Below, one piece after another: positions 17,698 to 25,239 of a stretch of 35,066 nucleotides of DNA. The stretch spans positions 1 through 35,066 of the forward strand of contig CAIQKV010000030.1 in assembly GCA_903872505.1 (NCBI GenBank), given 5' to 3'. The translations under genes and the position numbers were made by a program. Numbering within the stretch: position 1 is the first letter of the stretch; each line of letters opens with the position of its first letter. The notes beneath the pieces are model-generated. The model had not been told where the DNA came from, did no database searches, and saw only the letters and a list, made by a program, of their open reading frames with translations. The DNA comes from an uncultured Opitutia bacterium. Lineage in GTDB: Bacteria > Verrucomicrobiota > Verrucomicrobiia > Opitutales > Opitutaceae.

Positions 17698-18036
17698 ATG
17701 GCTCACCCGGAACATCCCCTGGAGGTCACCGTCGCCGAGGCGCATGCGCTGGCGGCCACCCATCCTGACCAGGTGCGGATCATCGACGTGCGCGAGCCGG
17801 ATGAGCTGGAAATCTGCCGGCTGCCCGGCGCGGAGCCCATCCCAATGCGGCAGATCCCGGCCATGGCCGCCACCCTGCCGCGCGACCGGCACCTCCTCGT
17901 GCTCTGCCATCACGGCGGGCGCAGCCTGCAGGTGACCCGGTTCCTGCGGGCGCAGGGCTTCACGGCGGTCAGCAGCATTGCCGGGGGCATTGAGGCCTGG
18001 GCCGAGGAACTCGACCCGACCCTGCGGCGCTACTGA
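17698..18036 (+). CDS. Single-domain rhodanese-like sulfurtransferase
   Basis: 112 residues. One rhodanese domain with the CH1 motif IIDVREPDELEICRLPGA (28-45) and the active-site loop LCHHGGRS with Cys70. It probably transfers sulfane sulfur, GlpE-like; donor and acceptor are not shown by the sequence. The last gene-specific motif is SSIAGGIEAWAEELDP. The ATG at 17698 has no clear Shine-Dalgarno. Confidence 0.92.
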   Translation: MAHPEHPLEVTVAEAHALAATHPDQVRIIDVREPDELEICRLPGAEPIPMRQIPAMAATLPRDRHLLVLCHHGGRSLQVTRFLRAQGFTAVSSIAGGIEAWAEELDPTLRRY

Positions 18037-18054
18037 GCGCAGGGTCCGGCCGGC

Positions 18055-19368
18055 CTAGGGGCGCTGCAGCTGCAGGACAACAATCGTGTCCGGATCCTGG
18101 CGGTCCGATGGCGCAACGAAAATCTTGAGTCCCGCGTCGGTCTGCTGGACGACGGCGGACCCGCCGGACAACACCCGCGATGCGATCACGCGGCCGGCCA
18201 GCGGTGGCAGCATCAATTCGGCCTCCGGCCACTTGAGCACGTGCACGTAGACCGTGTCACCCTGGCGCGTGGACACGCCGTAATCCCCCGGCGGAAATGG
18301 TCCGCCGCGCGTGCCGTAGATGCTCTCGCCGTTCGTCGCCAGCCACGCCCCCATGCGCTGCAGCCGGTCGGCTTCGCGGGGATCAATCTGGCCCGTGGGC
18401 AGCGGCCCGACGTTCATCAGCAGGTTGCCGCCCCCACCCGCACACCGCACCAGGTGGCGCAGGCATTCCTCGAACGGAATCACCGGCGCCTGAAAGCCGT
18501 GCCAGGACCAAAACCCGGTGAACGTCATGCACGATTCCCAGTCCCGCTCCAGGTTGTACTCCCCGATGCTCTGCTCGGGCGTGGTGCAATCCGCTGGTAC
18601 ACCGCAGCGGTCATTGATGATGATCTTCGGCCGCAGCCGGTGGATCATCTGGAAAAGTTTTTTCCCGTCCCAGAGCTGCCACGGGTAATATTGCTCACAG
18701 TCGAAGAAGATCACCTCGATGTTCGGGCACTTCACCAGCAGCTCCTCCACCTGGCGGGACATGTACTCGTTGTACCGCGCCATCCGCTCCGGGCCGTAGT
18801 CCGGGTGGTGCCAGTCGCGCTGCGAGTAATAGATACCATACCTGATCCCCGCCCGGGCACAGGCCTGCGCCATGGCCACGACCAGATCGCGGTGGTACGG
18901 CGTGGCCATGATGTTAAAGTCGGTGAACTTCGTATCCCACATGCAGAAGCCGTTGTGGTGCTTCGTGACTTGGATGAGGTACTTCATGCCGGCCGACTTG
19001 GCCGCGCCGACAAACTTGTCCGCGTCGAACATCCCCGGATAAAACGATTTGTGCAGGTGGTCATACACCTCGCGCGGCACCGCCGGCTTGAACCAGTCGA
19101 GCCAGAACCGGTGCTCCCTGATGCCGTGGAGGTCCGGGCTCGGCCGCGGGTTGTCGAGGAGCTGCTCGCCGTTATCGTCGGAGAACTGCTTGCTCCAGCT
19201 GATCTCGCTCGCGGCCAGGCTCGACGGATCCCAGTGCACAAACATCCCGAACTTGGCATCGCGCCACCAATCCAGCCGGCGTTGCGATGACTCGGATTTG
19301 TCCGCCCACTTCGGCTGCAGGGCGTCCGCCCAGTACTGCTCGAACGCCGGATCTTCCGCGTCGCTCAT
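18055..19368 (-). CDS. GH29-family alpha-L-fucosidase
   Basis: 437 residues. GH29 signatures are present: WWRDAKFGMFVHWDPSS near 34-50, VTKHHNGFCMWDTKFTDFN at 134-152, YYSQRDWHHPDY and the nucleophile Asp223 in VIFFDCEQYYPW. A second part, LLMNVGPLPTGQIDPREADRL, is also typical, followed by a beta domain at the C-terminus. No signal peptide is seen at the ATG of 19368, so it may act inside the cell on imported fucosides. It follows the class IV aminotransferase after six bases, an uncommon pairing. Confidence 0.92.
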   Translation of the reverse strand: MSDAEDPAFEQYWADALQPKWADKSESSQRRLDWWRDAKFGMFVHWDPSSLAASEISWSKQFSDDNGEQLLDNPRPSPDLHGIREHRFWLDWFKPAVPREVYDHLHKSFYPGMFDADKFVGAAKSAGMKYLIQVTKHHNGFCMWDTKFTDFNIMATPYHRDLVVAMAQACARAGIRYGIYYSQRDWHHPDYGPERMARYNEYMSRQVEELLVKCPNIEVIFFDCEQYYPWQLWDGKKLFQMIHRLRPKIIINDRCGVPADCTTPEQSIGEYNLERDWESCMTFTGFWSWHGFQAPVIPFEECLRHLVRCAGGGGNLLMNVGPLPTGQIDPREADRLQRMGAWLATNGESIYGTRGGPFPPGDYGVSTRQGDTVYVHVLKWPEAELMLPPLAGRVIASRVLSGGSAVVQQTDAGLKIFVAPSDRQDPDTIVVLQLQRP

Positions 19369-19374
19369 GTTTGC

Positions 19375-20295
19375 TCAGGCAATGACCCGCAGTTCCGGGT
19401 GCCGCCCGGCATACTCCCGCGCATAACCGGCAAACGCCGCCTTCAGCCGCTGGGTGACCGAGTGGATGTTGACGCTGAAACGATGCTCGTCGATCGCGGC
19501 CACCGGCGTCAGGTCCTTCGTCGTCGAGAGCAGGAAGCATTCGTCCATCGCGGCGAAATCCGCGGGCAGGACCGTCTCCTCCCGCACCGGGATGCCCGCG
19601 CGCGCCGCCACCGCGCCTAGCAGCAGCTCGCGCGTGATGCCGCCGAGGATCCCGGCGGACAGCGGCGGCGTGATGACCTTGCCGCCGCGGACAAACGCGA
19701 GGTTCGAGACCGCCGCCTCGGTCACCTCGCCCAGCCGGTTGAGCATCACGACCTCGTCGGCGCCGCGAGCCCGGGCCTCGCGCAGGCCGAGGATGTTGTT
19801 GAGGTAATTGCCCGTCTTCCACGCCGGGTCGAGGCTCTCGGCGGGATTGCGGCGCAGCGAGGTCGCCAGCGACAGGCGGAGCCCCTCCCGCAGCTTGGCC
19901 GGCAGATGCTCCTTGTTCGCCTGCACCAGCACCACGTAGTCGGCACCGTCCGCCAGCGCGATATCGAGGCCGATCGGCCCGCCGCCGCGCGTGATCTGCA
20001 GGCGGAGATAAAGTTCGTCGCGCAGGCCGGTGGCCTCCCGCCACGCCGCGGCCGTGCGCATGATTTCGGCCAGCATCGCCCCGGGCGCAAACGGCAGGGT
20101 GAAGTGCAGCGCCGCCGCGGACGCCTCCAGCCGGCGCCAGTGCTCCTCCCACGCAAAGATCACCCCGTCGTAGGTCCGCCAGACCTCGTAGATGGCGTCG
20201 CCGTAGAGGAAGCCCCGGTTCAGCGGCGACACCGACGGCTCCCGCGCGTCATGGAGCCGGCCGTTGGTGCAGGCTTGGATAAAGGGATCGGGCAT
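19375..20295 (-). CDS. Class IV PLP aminotransferase (branched-chain or D-amino-acid type)
   Basis: 306 residues. PLP-fold class IV: LNRGFLYGDAIYEVWRTYDG (25-44) begins the enzyme; the PLP lysine is Lys160 in WKTGNYLNNILG; and GEVTEAAVSNLAFV (189-202) is the phosphate-binding region. The family includes IlvE, D-amino-acid transaminase and aminodeoxychorismate lyase. The sequence fits IlvE/Dat best, but the substrate cannot be fixed. ATG 20295 is preferred over an upstream in-frame ATG at 20340, which falls in the terminator of the next gene. It is the first gene of a pair with the fucosidase. Confidence 0.88.
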   Translation of the reverse strand: MPDPFIQACTNGRLHDAREPSVSPLNRGFLYGDAIYEVWRTYDGVIFAWEEHWRRLEASAAALHFTLPFAPGAMLAEIMRTAAAWREATGLRDELYLRLQITRGGGPIGLDIALADGADYVVLVQANKEHLPAKLREGLRLSLATSLRRNPAESLDPAWKTGNYLNNILGLREARARGADEVVMLNRLGEVTEAAVSNLAFVRGGKVITPPLSAGILGGITRELLLGAVAARAGIPVREETVLPADFAAMDECFLLSTTKDLTPVAAIDEHRFSVNIHSVTQRLKAAFAGYAREYAGRHPELRVIA

Positions 20296-20335
20296 GGCGG
20301 TTGGGCCCAGCCAACGCGAACCGCGCCCCCGTACA

Positions 20336-20366
20336 AACAAAAAGCCCCCGCGTTTCGGGCGGGGGC
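20336..20366 (-). terminator. Rho-independent terminator of the small HTH gene
   Basis: The stem GCCCCCGC (20344-20351) and GCGGGGGC (20359-20366) form 8 perfect pairs with a 7-base loop. On the minus strand the stem is followed by TTTTTGTTTG (20334-20343). It lies 25-55 bases after the stop at 20391 and before the aminotransferase start. Confidence 0.85.
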
Positions 20367-20390
20367 GTGGTCCAGGGGCCGGCGGCGCGG

Positions 20391-20768
20391 TCAGCCGCGC
20401 TTCTTCACGAGCCCCAGCTCCTTCTTGATGTTCTGCACGCTGGGCAGGGAGATGCCCGCGGCCTTGGCGACCTCGGCGCCGGTCTTGCCCGCCGCGACGA
20501 GCGCCTTCACCTTCGCCTTGGTGTCAGCGGTGATGACCGCGCGCTTCCGGCGCTTGCCGGCGGCCGGCTTGGCGGCGCCGCCCTTGGATTTGCCGGCGGC
20601 GGCCCGCACGGCCTTGAGAAAGGCCGGGGTGCTCGCAAAGCCGTATTGCCGCGGGAGGGCGGCGAGTTCCCGCGCGAGCTGGGCCGCAATGGACTTCTCC
20701 AGTTTGATGACCTTGGCCTTGGTGGCCGTGAGTTCCTTGATTTTGTTCGTGACCATATTTCCAAGCAT
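20391..20768 (-). CDS. Small basic coiled-coil/helix-turn-helix protein, possible nucleoid-associated regulator
   Basis: 125 residues, very rich in Lys and Ala. The N-terminal part (NKIKELTATKAKVIKLEKSI) reads as a coiled coil. A basic linker (KSKGGAAKPAAGKRRKRA) follows, then a C-terminal helix-turn-helix, KVKALVAAGKTGAEVAKAAG and ISLPSVQNIKKEL, like a resolvase-type HTH. The layout recalls H-NS (oligomeriser, linker, DNA binder), without sequence identity that I can claim. The start at 20768 has GGAG 11 bases upstream; an ATG at 20756 is the alternative. It has its own AT-rich upstream region and its own terminator, so it is a monocistronic unit. Confidence 0.75.
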   Translation of the reverse strand: MLGNMVTNKIKELTATKAKVIKLEKSIAAQLARELAALPRQYGFASTPAFLKAVRAAAGKSKGGAAKPAAGKRRKRAVITADTKAKVKALVAAGKTGAEVAKAAGISLPSVQNIKKELGLVKKRG

Positions 20769-20865
20769 ATAGCGGGCTTCTCCTATAGCAAGTCACGCAT
20801 AGTCTTTGATGATTTATCCATACCGATGATATTTCGCGTGATATAAATATAAATCCACCGCCCCG
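20769..20865 (-). promoter_or_regulatory. AT-rich upstream region of the small HTH gene
   Basis: A locally AT-rich stretch in a GC-rich region, containing GATTTATATTTATATC (palindrome-like) and TATAGGAG just before the gene. I cannot fix exact -35 and -10 boxes. It is a likely promoter and possibly a binding site for the HTH protein itself. Confidence 0.4.
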
Positions 20866-20889
20866 GCGGGTCGACGCGCCCCTCCCCGT

Positions 20890-21714
20890 CTAGCGCTGGG
20901 CGCGGCCCCGGCGGAACTGCGCCGGCCCGCAGCCGGCGTAGTGCTTGAAGACCCGGCTGAAATGGTGGCGGTTGGCGAAGCCGACCGCCTCGGCGACCTG
21001 CTCGATCGAGTCGTCGGTGAACGCCAGCCGGCGGCACGCCTCCCGGATGCGGCGCTCCGCCACGAACGCCGCCGGGGTGCGCCCGGTGCCGGCCTTGAAC
21101 CAGCGGATGAAACCCTCGACGCTCAGGCCGGCCTGCGCCGCCAGCAGCCGGTTCGAGATTTCCCCGCCCAGCGCGTGCTGGATCCAGCTAAAAACCTTCC
21201 GCAGCCGGGGCGGCAGGGGCGCGAACCACCCCGGGCCCATCTCGGCAAAGACCACGTGCAGCAAGCCCGCGGCCACCTGCGCCGCCTGCGCCCGCTCGCC
21301 CCGCCCGATCCGGCGGTGCAGCTCGCGGGCCACGGCGCGGCTGGTGCGCGTGGCCGGCACCTCCACCACGCCGGCGGCCGTTTCCGTCACGGATGGATAC
21401 AACGAGAAATGGACCCACATGTGCTCAAACCCGGGCCGGCTGCCGCAGTCGAACCCCACGCCGTCCGGCACCAGGACAAACCGCTCCGGCGTCAGCGGAT
21501 GCCGCCGCCCGCCCGACTCGATCCACGCGCCAGGCGCCCGGTTGTAGTAGAGCCGCCAGAACGGGCTGCACACCCGCTGGTGGCTCCAGCCCGTCCCCGG
21601 CGGCAGGAGGCCGCATTCATGGATCTGGAAGTTCCCCCCGCCCTCCCCGGCCGTCAGGTTCAGGCCATGGGGCGTGAAGGGATCATGCCAGAGGTGATTG
21701 TCACTTTTAGGCAC
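20890..21714 (-). CDS. AraC-family transcriptional regulator
   Basis: 274 residues. The N-terminal half (GLLPPGTGWSHQRVCSPFWRLYYNRAP...) is a cupin-like sensing domain. The C-terminal 100 residues are an AraC double HTH: LLAAQAGLSVEGFIRWFKAG near 195-214 and EQVAEAVGFANRHHFSRVFK near 243-262, ending with GCGPAQFRRGRAQR. The ligand is unknown; aromatic residues in the cupin suggest a sugar. The start is GTG at 21714 (PKSDNHLWHD...), with another frame's ATG two bases away. It is divergent from the ferritin-like gene with 57 bp between starts, so it probably controls that gene and itself. Confidence 0.9.
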   Translation of the reverse strand: MPKSDNHLWHDPFTPHGLNLTAGEGGGNFQIHECGLLPPGTGWSHQRVCSPFWRLYYNRAPGAWIESGGRRHPLTPERFVLVPDGVGFDCGSRPGFEHMWVHFSLYPSVTETAAGVVEVPATRTSRAVARELHRRIGRGERAQAAQVAAGLLHVVFAEMGPGWFAPLPPRLRKVFSWIQHALGGEISNRLLAAQAGLSVEGFIRWFKAGTGRTPAAFVAERRIREACRRLAFTDDSIEQVAEAVGFANRHHFSRVFKHYAGCGPAQFRRGRAQR

Positions 21715-21734
21715 ATCTTATGCCGTTGCAGACA

Positions 21735-21764
21735 TTGCCAGTTGGCAAGCCCCAATGCTATCCT
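21735..21764 (+). promoter_or_regulatory. Divergent control region: palindrome plus promoter giving a leaderless message
   Basis: TTGCCA-GT-TGGCAA (21735-21748) is a two-arm palindrome. On the plus strand TTGCCA also serves as a -35 box, with an 18-base gap to TGCTATCCT (extended -10; TATCCT at 21759-21764). The ATG of the next gene is at 21772, so a start site seven bases past -10 would fall on or beside that ATG. No Shine-Dalgarno exists. This is sequence reading only. Confidence 0.4.
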
Positions 21765-21771
21765 GCGGTCC

Positions 21772-23277
21772 ATGAGTTCCCCCGTTGCCGACGCCCCGGC
21801 CGCCCCCGCGCCGCGCCGCGTCCTCATCACCCCCGAGTCGCGGCAGAAGCCCACGACTGTGGACCTGCTGAACGACTGGCAGTACCTGGAGAAGGCCACC
21901 CACCGCCTGATCTGCGGCTGGGGCCGCGAGGTGGCGCCGTGGTTCGACAAGAGCACCATCCACCGCCACGTCTGGGACCAGGCCGAGTGCGTCCGGCGCC
22001 TGCGCGAGCGCGTCGCCCAGTTTCCCGGCGGCAAGCCCGACGCCCCGGTGTCCAGCCGGCTCGAGCAGCTGGCCAACACCGTCCTGCTGGCGCCCAATTA
22101 CAACGACGCGCTCGATGGCATCTACGAGCTCCTGCTCAAGGCGCTGGTGACAGCCTACGGCGAATACTCGGCCCAGGCCCACCCGATCCACGACGCCCCG
22201 ACCATCGCGCTGCTGCACGAGATCAACCAGATCAAGAGCCAGGAATTCCTGTGGTACCGCGACTTTCGCCGCCGCCATCCCCACACCACCACCCTCGCCT
22301 ACCGCACCGCGGTCGAGCAGCAGATCGCCGGCTGCGACGGCTTTCATGCGCCACTGCCGCTCGCCAAGGATGACGCCGGGGCCCAGCCCGCCGGCGCCCG
22401 GACGGATTTCAAGTACGCCAAGTTCAGCGCCCGCGACGTGCCCATCCGCCCGCGGTACAACCGCGACCCCATGCGCCACGAGGTCATGGAATATGTCCGG
22501 GTGGACTTCCCCACCAGCGTCGAGGCCCGCCGTCTCTTCTGGGGTTTCGGGTATCTGATGGAAAAGAACCTGCCGGACGACCAGTTGAAGTGGATCTACG
22601 ACGGCCACTTCATGCCGTGGGAATGGCACCATGACATCTCCCGGCACCTCTGGGACGAGTCCCGCCACGGCGACTCCGGCTACTCGCGCCTGCGCGACTT
22701 CGGCATCGATTTCGACGACCTGGGCTTCCCCGGCTATGACCAGTCGCTTCGCGTCCCGGTGCTGGAAGCCGGGGCCAAGGCCGACGGCATCACGCTGGAC
22801 GAGGCGATGCGAAATTACGCCAAATACCTTGATCCCGTGCGGAGCGAGCACATGACCCGGGCCGAGATCTACGAGGCTGTCTTCATGATCGGCCTGGTGG
22901 CCGAGCAGGGGCACTTCATCGTGAAGCAGGAGGCCTACGGTGATTTCAAGGAGGGCAAGGACCTCGAATCCGCCGAGATGATGCTGTTCGACATCATCGA
23001 CGAGACCGCGCACGTCCAGTACGCCCACAAATGGCTTCCCCTGCTGGGCGAACTCTGCGGCGTGGACAACACCAACTACCGGGAGCGCGCCGCCACCATC
23101 CGCGCCGACGTCCAGAAGCGCCACGACGACCTGTCGGCGGAGCTGAACAATAAGCTGTCCCGGACCCCGGGCGACCGGGATTACGACTTTTACTGCGAAC
23201 TGCTGGAGCGTATCCGCCGCGTGAAGCCCCTGGCCAACGCCACGACCTGCCCACCCCGTTCGCCCAAGCCGATGTGA
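21772..23277 (+). CDS. Ferritin-like (di-iron type) protein of unknown function, internally duplicated
   Basis: 501 residues. I do not recognise a tested function. The second half has ExxH-like sites: HHDISRHLWDESRHGDSGY (286-304) and IIDETAHVQYAHKW (408-421), plus AEQGHFIVKQE (378-388), which together suggest a four-helix ferritin-like bundle. The first half repeats the motif with a shorter, partly lost metal set: HRHVWDQAECVRRLRERV (64-81) resembles RHLWDESRHGDSGYSRLRDF. So I infer an ancient duplication with one metal site left. DUF455-like proteins are the nearest type I can name. It is probably controlled by the divergent AraC protein. The start at 21772 is the first ATG after the promoter. 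Confidence 0.7.
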   Translation: MSSPVADAPAAPAPRRVLITPESRQKPTTVDLLNDWQYLEKATHRLICGWGREVAPWFDKSTIHRHVWDQAECVRRLRERVAQFPGGKPDAPVSSRLEQLANTVLLAPNYNDALDGIYELLLKALVTAYGEYSAQAHPIHDAPTIALLHEINQIKSQEFLWYRDFRRRHPHTTTLAYRTAVEQQIAGCDGFHAPLPLAKDDAGAQPAGARTDFKYAKFSARDVPIRPRYNRDPMRHEVMEYVRVDFPTSVEARRLFWGFGYLMEKNLPDDQLKWIYDGHFMPWEWHHDISRHLWDESRHGDSGYSRLRDFGIDFDDLGFPGYDQSLRVPVLEAGAKADGITLDEAMRNYAKYLDPVRSEHMTRAEIYEAVFMIGLVAEQGHFIVKQEAYGDFKEGKDLESAEMMLFDIIDETAHVQYAHKWLPLLGELCGVDNTNYRERAATIRADVQKRHDDLSAELNNKLSRTPGDRDYDFYCELLERIRRVKPLANATTCPPRSPKPM

Positions 23278-23300
23278 CCCGCCGCGCCAGCGCCCCCGGT

Positions 23301-23319
23301 GCGGGTGATTTTCACCCGC
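23301..23319. terminator. Perfect hairpin after the ferritin-like gene
   Basis: GCGGGTGA-TTT-TCACCCGC, 8 pairs with a 3-base loop, 23 bases after the stop and 45 before the next start. There is no T-tract on either side, so the role is unsure: terminator, processing site or operator. Confidence 0.4.
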
Positions 23320-23364
23320 ATTCGGCTTGCGCGCGGCACGCGCCCGCAGCTTTATTCGCGCTCC

Positions 23365-24192
23365 ATGGCCCGCATTCCCCTCGAGGATAATTTCAACGAC
23401 GTCATCAACAAGGCCCAGCGCGGCCTGAAGATCAGCGACGAGGACCTCGCCAAGCGCGCCGAGGTCTCCGCCGCCGACCTCGCCGCCGTCAAGGGCGGCA
23501 AGCCCATCATCGCCGTCGTCCGCCGCGTCGCCCGCCACCTGCACCTCGGCCCCGACGCCCTCGAGGCGCTCACGACCAAGGCGTGGTACCCCCAGCAGCC
23601 GAACTTCCCGACCGGCTTCGCGGCGTTCAACACCACCTACGAGGACATGACGGTGAACAGCTACCTCGTGTGGGACTCGCGCACCAAGCTCGCCGCCGCC
23701 TTCGACACCGGCGCGAACTGCGACGCGATGCTCGACACCATCCACGCCGAGAAGCTGCAGCTGGAGTACATTTTCCTGACCCACACCCACATCGACCACA
23801 TCGCCGACCTGAAGAAGCTCGCCGCCGCGGCCAAGGCCGATGTCTGGGCGAGCGAGCTCGAGCCCGTGGATTTCCCCGGCGCCAAGACCTTCAAGGAGAA
23901 CGCCCACTTCCATATCGGCCCGCTCGCGATCAAGACGCTCTTCACCTGGGGCCACTCCCCCGGCATGACGACGTTCTACATCACCGGCTTGAGCTGGCCC
24001 CTCGCCATCGTCGGCGATTCCATCTTCGCCAGCTCGATGGGCGGCAGCCCGACGCACTACGCCGAGCAGTACCGGCACAACAAGGAGAAGATCCTGCCGC
24101 TGCCGAACGACACCGTCCTCGCCTGCGGCCACGGCCCGCTCACCACCCTCGGCCAGGAAAAGCGCCACAATCCCTTTTTCACCTCCAAGTAA
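23365..24192 (+). CDS. Fusion of a Cro/CI-like helix-turn-helix and a metallo-beta-lactamase-fold hydrolase
   Basis: 275 residues. Residues 1-75 form an HTH-like region (KISDEDLAKRAEVSAADLAAVKGG...RVARHLHLGPDALEAL), the pattern of a lambda-repressor-type domain. The rest is a metallo-beta-lactamase hydrolase: THTHIDH (139-145), GHSPGM (His197), GDSIF (Asp218) and GHGPLTTL (His256), like glyoxalase II-type enzymes. The substrate is unknown. The ATG at 23365 is preferred because the upstream frame has no domain. The next gene follows after 20 bases, so an operon with the reductase is likely. Confidence 0.82.
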   Translation: MARIPLEDNFNDVINKAQRGLKISDEDLAKRAEVSAADLAAVKGGKPIIAVVRRVARHLHLGPDALEALTTKAWYPQQPNFPTGFAAFNTTYEDMTVNSYLVWDSRTKLAAAFDTGANCDAMLDTIHAEKLQLEYIFLTHTHIDHIADLKKLAAAAKADVWASELEPVDFPGAKTFKENAHFHIGPLAIKTLFTWGHSPGMTTFYITGLSWPLAIVGDSIFASSMGGSPTHYAEQYRHNKEKILPLPNDTVLACGHGPLTTLGQEKRHNPFFTSK

Positions 24193-24212
24193 CCCTCAAC
24201 CCCACCCAACAC

Positions 24213-25097
24213 ATGCCTGAGAAAATTGCCTTCGTCGGAGTCGGCCGCATGGGCGCCAACATGGCCCGCCGCCTCAAGGATACCGGATATTCTGTCACCG
24301 CGGTTTACGACGTGCACGCGCCCAGCGCCGCCGAGCTCGCCAAGGAAATTGGCGCGAAGCATGCCACCAAGCTCGCCGACGTCACCGCGGCGGCCGATGT
24401 CATCTTCACCGTCGTCACCGACGACACCGCCCAGCTGGGCGTGTTCGCCGAGAGCGGCGACTCCCTGCTGACCGGCGCCAAGGGCAAGATCTTCGTCAAC
24501 TGCGCGACCATCACCCCGAAGACCCATGTCGAGGTCGAGCGCCGCGCGAAGCAGGCCGGCGCCGTCACCCTCGAGGGCTGCATGGCCTCGTCCATCCCCC
24601 AGGCCCGCAACGGCACGCTCTACCTCATGTGCGGCGGCGACAAGGCCACCTTCGAGAAGATCAAGCCCATCCTGGAAAAACTCAGCACCGCGCTCCGCTA
24701 CATCGGCACCACCGGCCAGGCCGCGCAGGTCAAGGCGCTCGTCAACATGGTCATGAACATCAACACCGCCGGCCTCGCCGAGGGCCTCGGCCTCGGCGCC
24801 GCGCTCGGGCTCGACCTCCCCATGCTCCGCGAGGTGTTCCTCCAGACCGGCGCCAACTCGCAGGTCCTCAAGACCGACGGCGAGGACATGCAGAACCGCG
24901 ACCACTCGTGCTTCTTCTCCGGCGCCCACGCCGCCAAGGACAGCGGCATCGCCGCCCAGCTCGGCCGGGATGTCGGCCTCAACCTCCCGCTCGCCAACGC
25001 CACCAAGGCCCAGTTCGACAAGATGGTGTCGCTCGGTCTCGGCGGGCTCGACAAGTCCGGCGTCGCGGAACTCACCTTCAAGGGCCGCCACGGCTGA
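24213..25097 (+). CDS. 3-Hydroxyisobutyrate dehydrogenase-family NAD(P)-dependent reductase
   Basis: 294 residues. The Rossmann motif GVGRMGANMARRL (9-21) starts the protein; the substrate loop is EGCMASSIPQARNGTLYLMCGG (121-142); the catalytic Lys174 lies in GQAAQVKALVNMVMN with Asn178. The family includes tartronate-semialdehyde and succinic-semialdehyde reductases, and the exact substrate is not shown. The gene before and the TIM-barrel isomerase after it are on the same strand, and a tartronate-semialdehyde/hydroxypyruvate route is one possibility (inference). Confidence 0.9.
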   Translation: MPEKIAFVGVGRMGANMARRLKDTGYSVTAVYDVHAPSAAELAKEIGAKHATKLADVTAAADVIFTVVTDDTAQLGVFAESGDSLLTGAKGKIFVNCATITPKTHVEVERRAKQAGAVTLEGCMASSIPQARNGTLYLMCGGDKATFEKIKPILEKLSTALRYIGTTGQAAQVKALVNMVMNINTAGLAEGLGLGAALGLDLPMLREVFLQTGANSQVLKTDGEDMQNRDHSCFFSGAHAAKDSGIAAQLGRDVGLNLPLANATKAQFDKMVSLGLGGLDKSGVAELTFKGRHG

Positions 25098-25099
25098 CG

Positions 25100-25133
25100 T
25101 AATTTTCGATTTTCGAATTTCGATTTTCGATTC
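25100..25133. repeat. TTTTCGA simple repeat, left arm
   Basis: GTAATTTTCGATTTTCGAAT-type units, almost the same as the repeat inside menE (3703-3736). The right arm lies at 25210-25239 in opposite orientation, and a GC hairpin at 25135-25162 lies between. Confidence 0.7.
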
Positions 25134-25134
25134 A

Positions 25135-25162
25135 CTCCGGCGGGCGTTCCCCACCGCCGGAG
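25135..25162. terminator. Perfect GC-rich hairpin after the reductase gene
   Basis: CTCCGGCGG (25135-25143) and CCGCCGGAG (25154-25162), 9 perfect pairs with a 10-base loop, 37 bases after the stop. It lacks a T-tract. It is framed by the two TTTTCGA arms. Confidence 0.5.
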
Positions 25163-25209
25163 GCTTCCGACAATCAGAATTCGCGAATCGAAACCACATC
25201 CCCTCTCAG

Positions 25210-25239
25210 TAATCGAAAACCGAAAATCGAAATTCGAAA
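25210..25239. repeat. TTTTCGA simple repeat, right arm, abuts a start codon
   Basis: AATCGAAAACCGAAAATCGA...ATTCGAAA, which is the reverse-complement type of the left arm at 25100-25133. It runs straight into the ATG at 25240 and leaves no room for a Shine-Dalgarno site. Confidence 0.65.

Noticed and set aside
21718..24168. Long minus-strand frame opposite the ferritin-like and hydrolase genes
   Set aside because: It shows the same GC-driven mirror pattern, and the plus-strand genes carry catalytic motifs.
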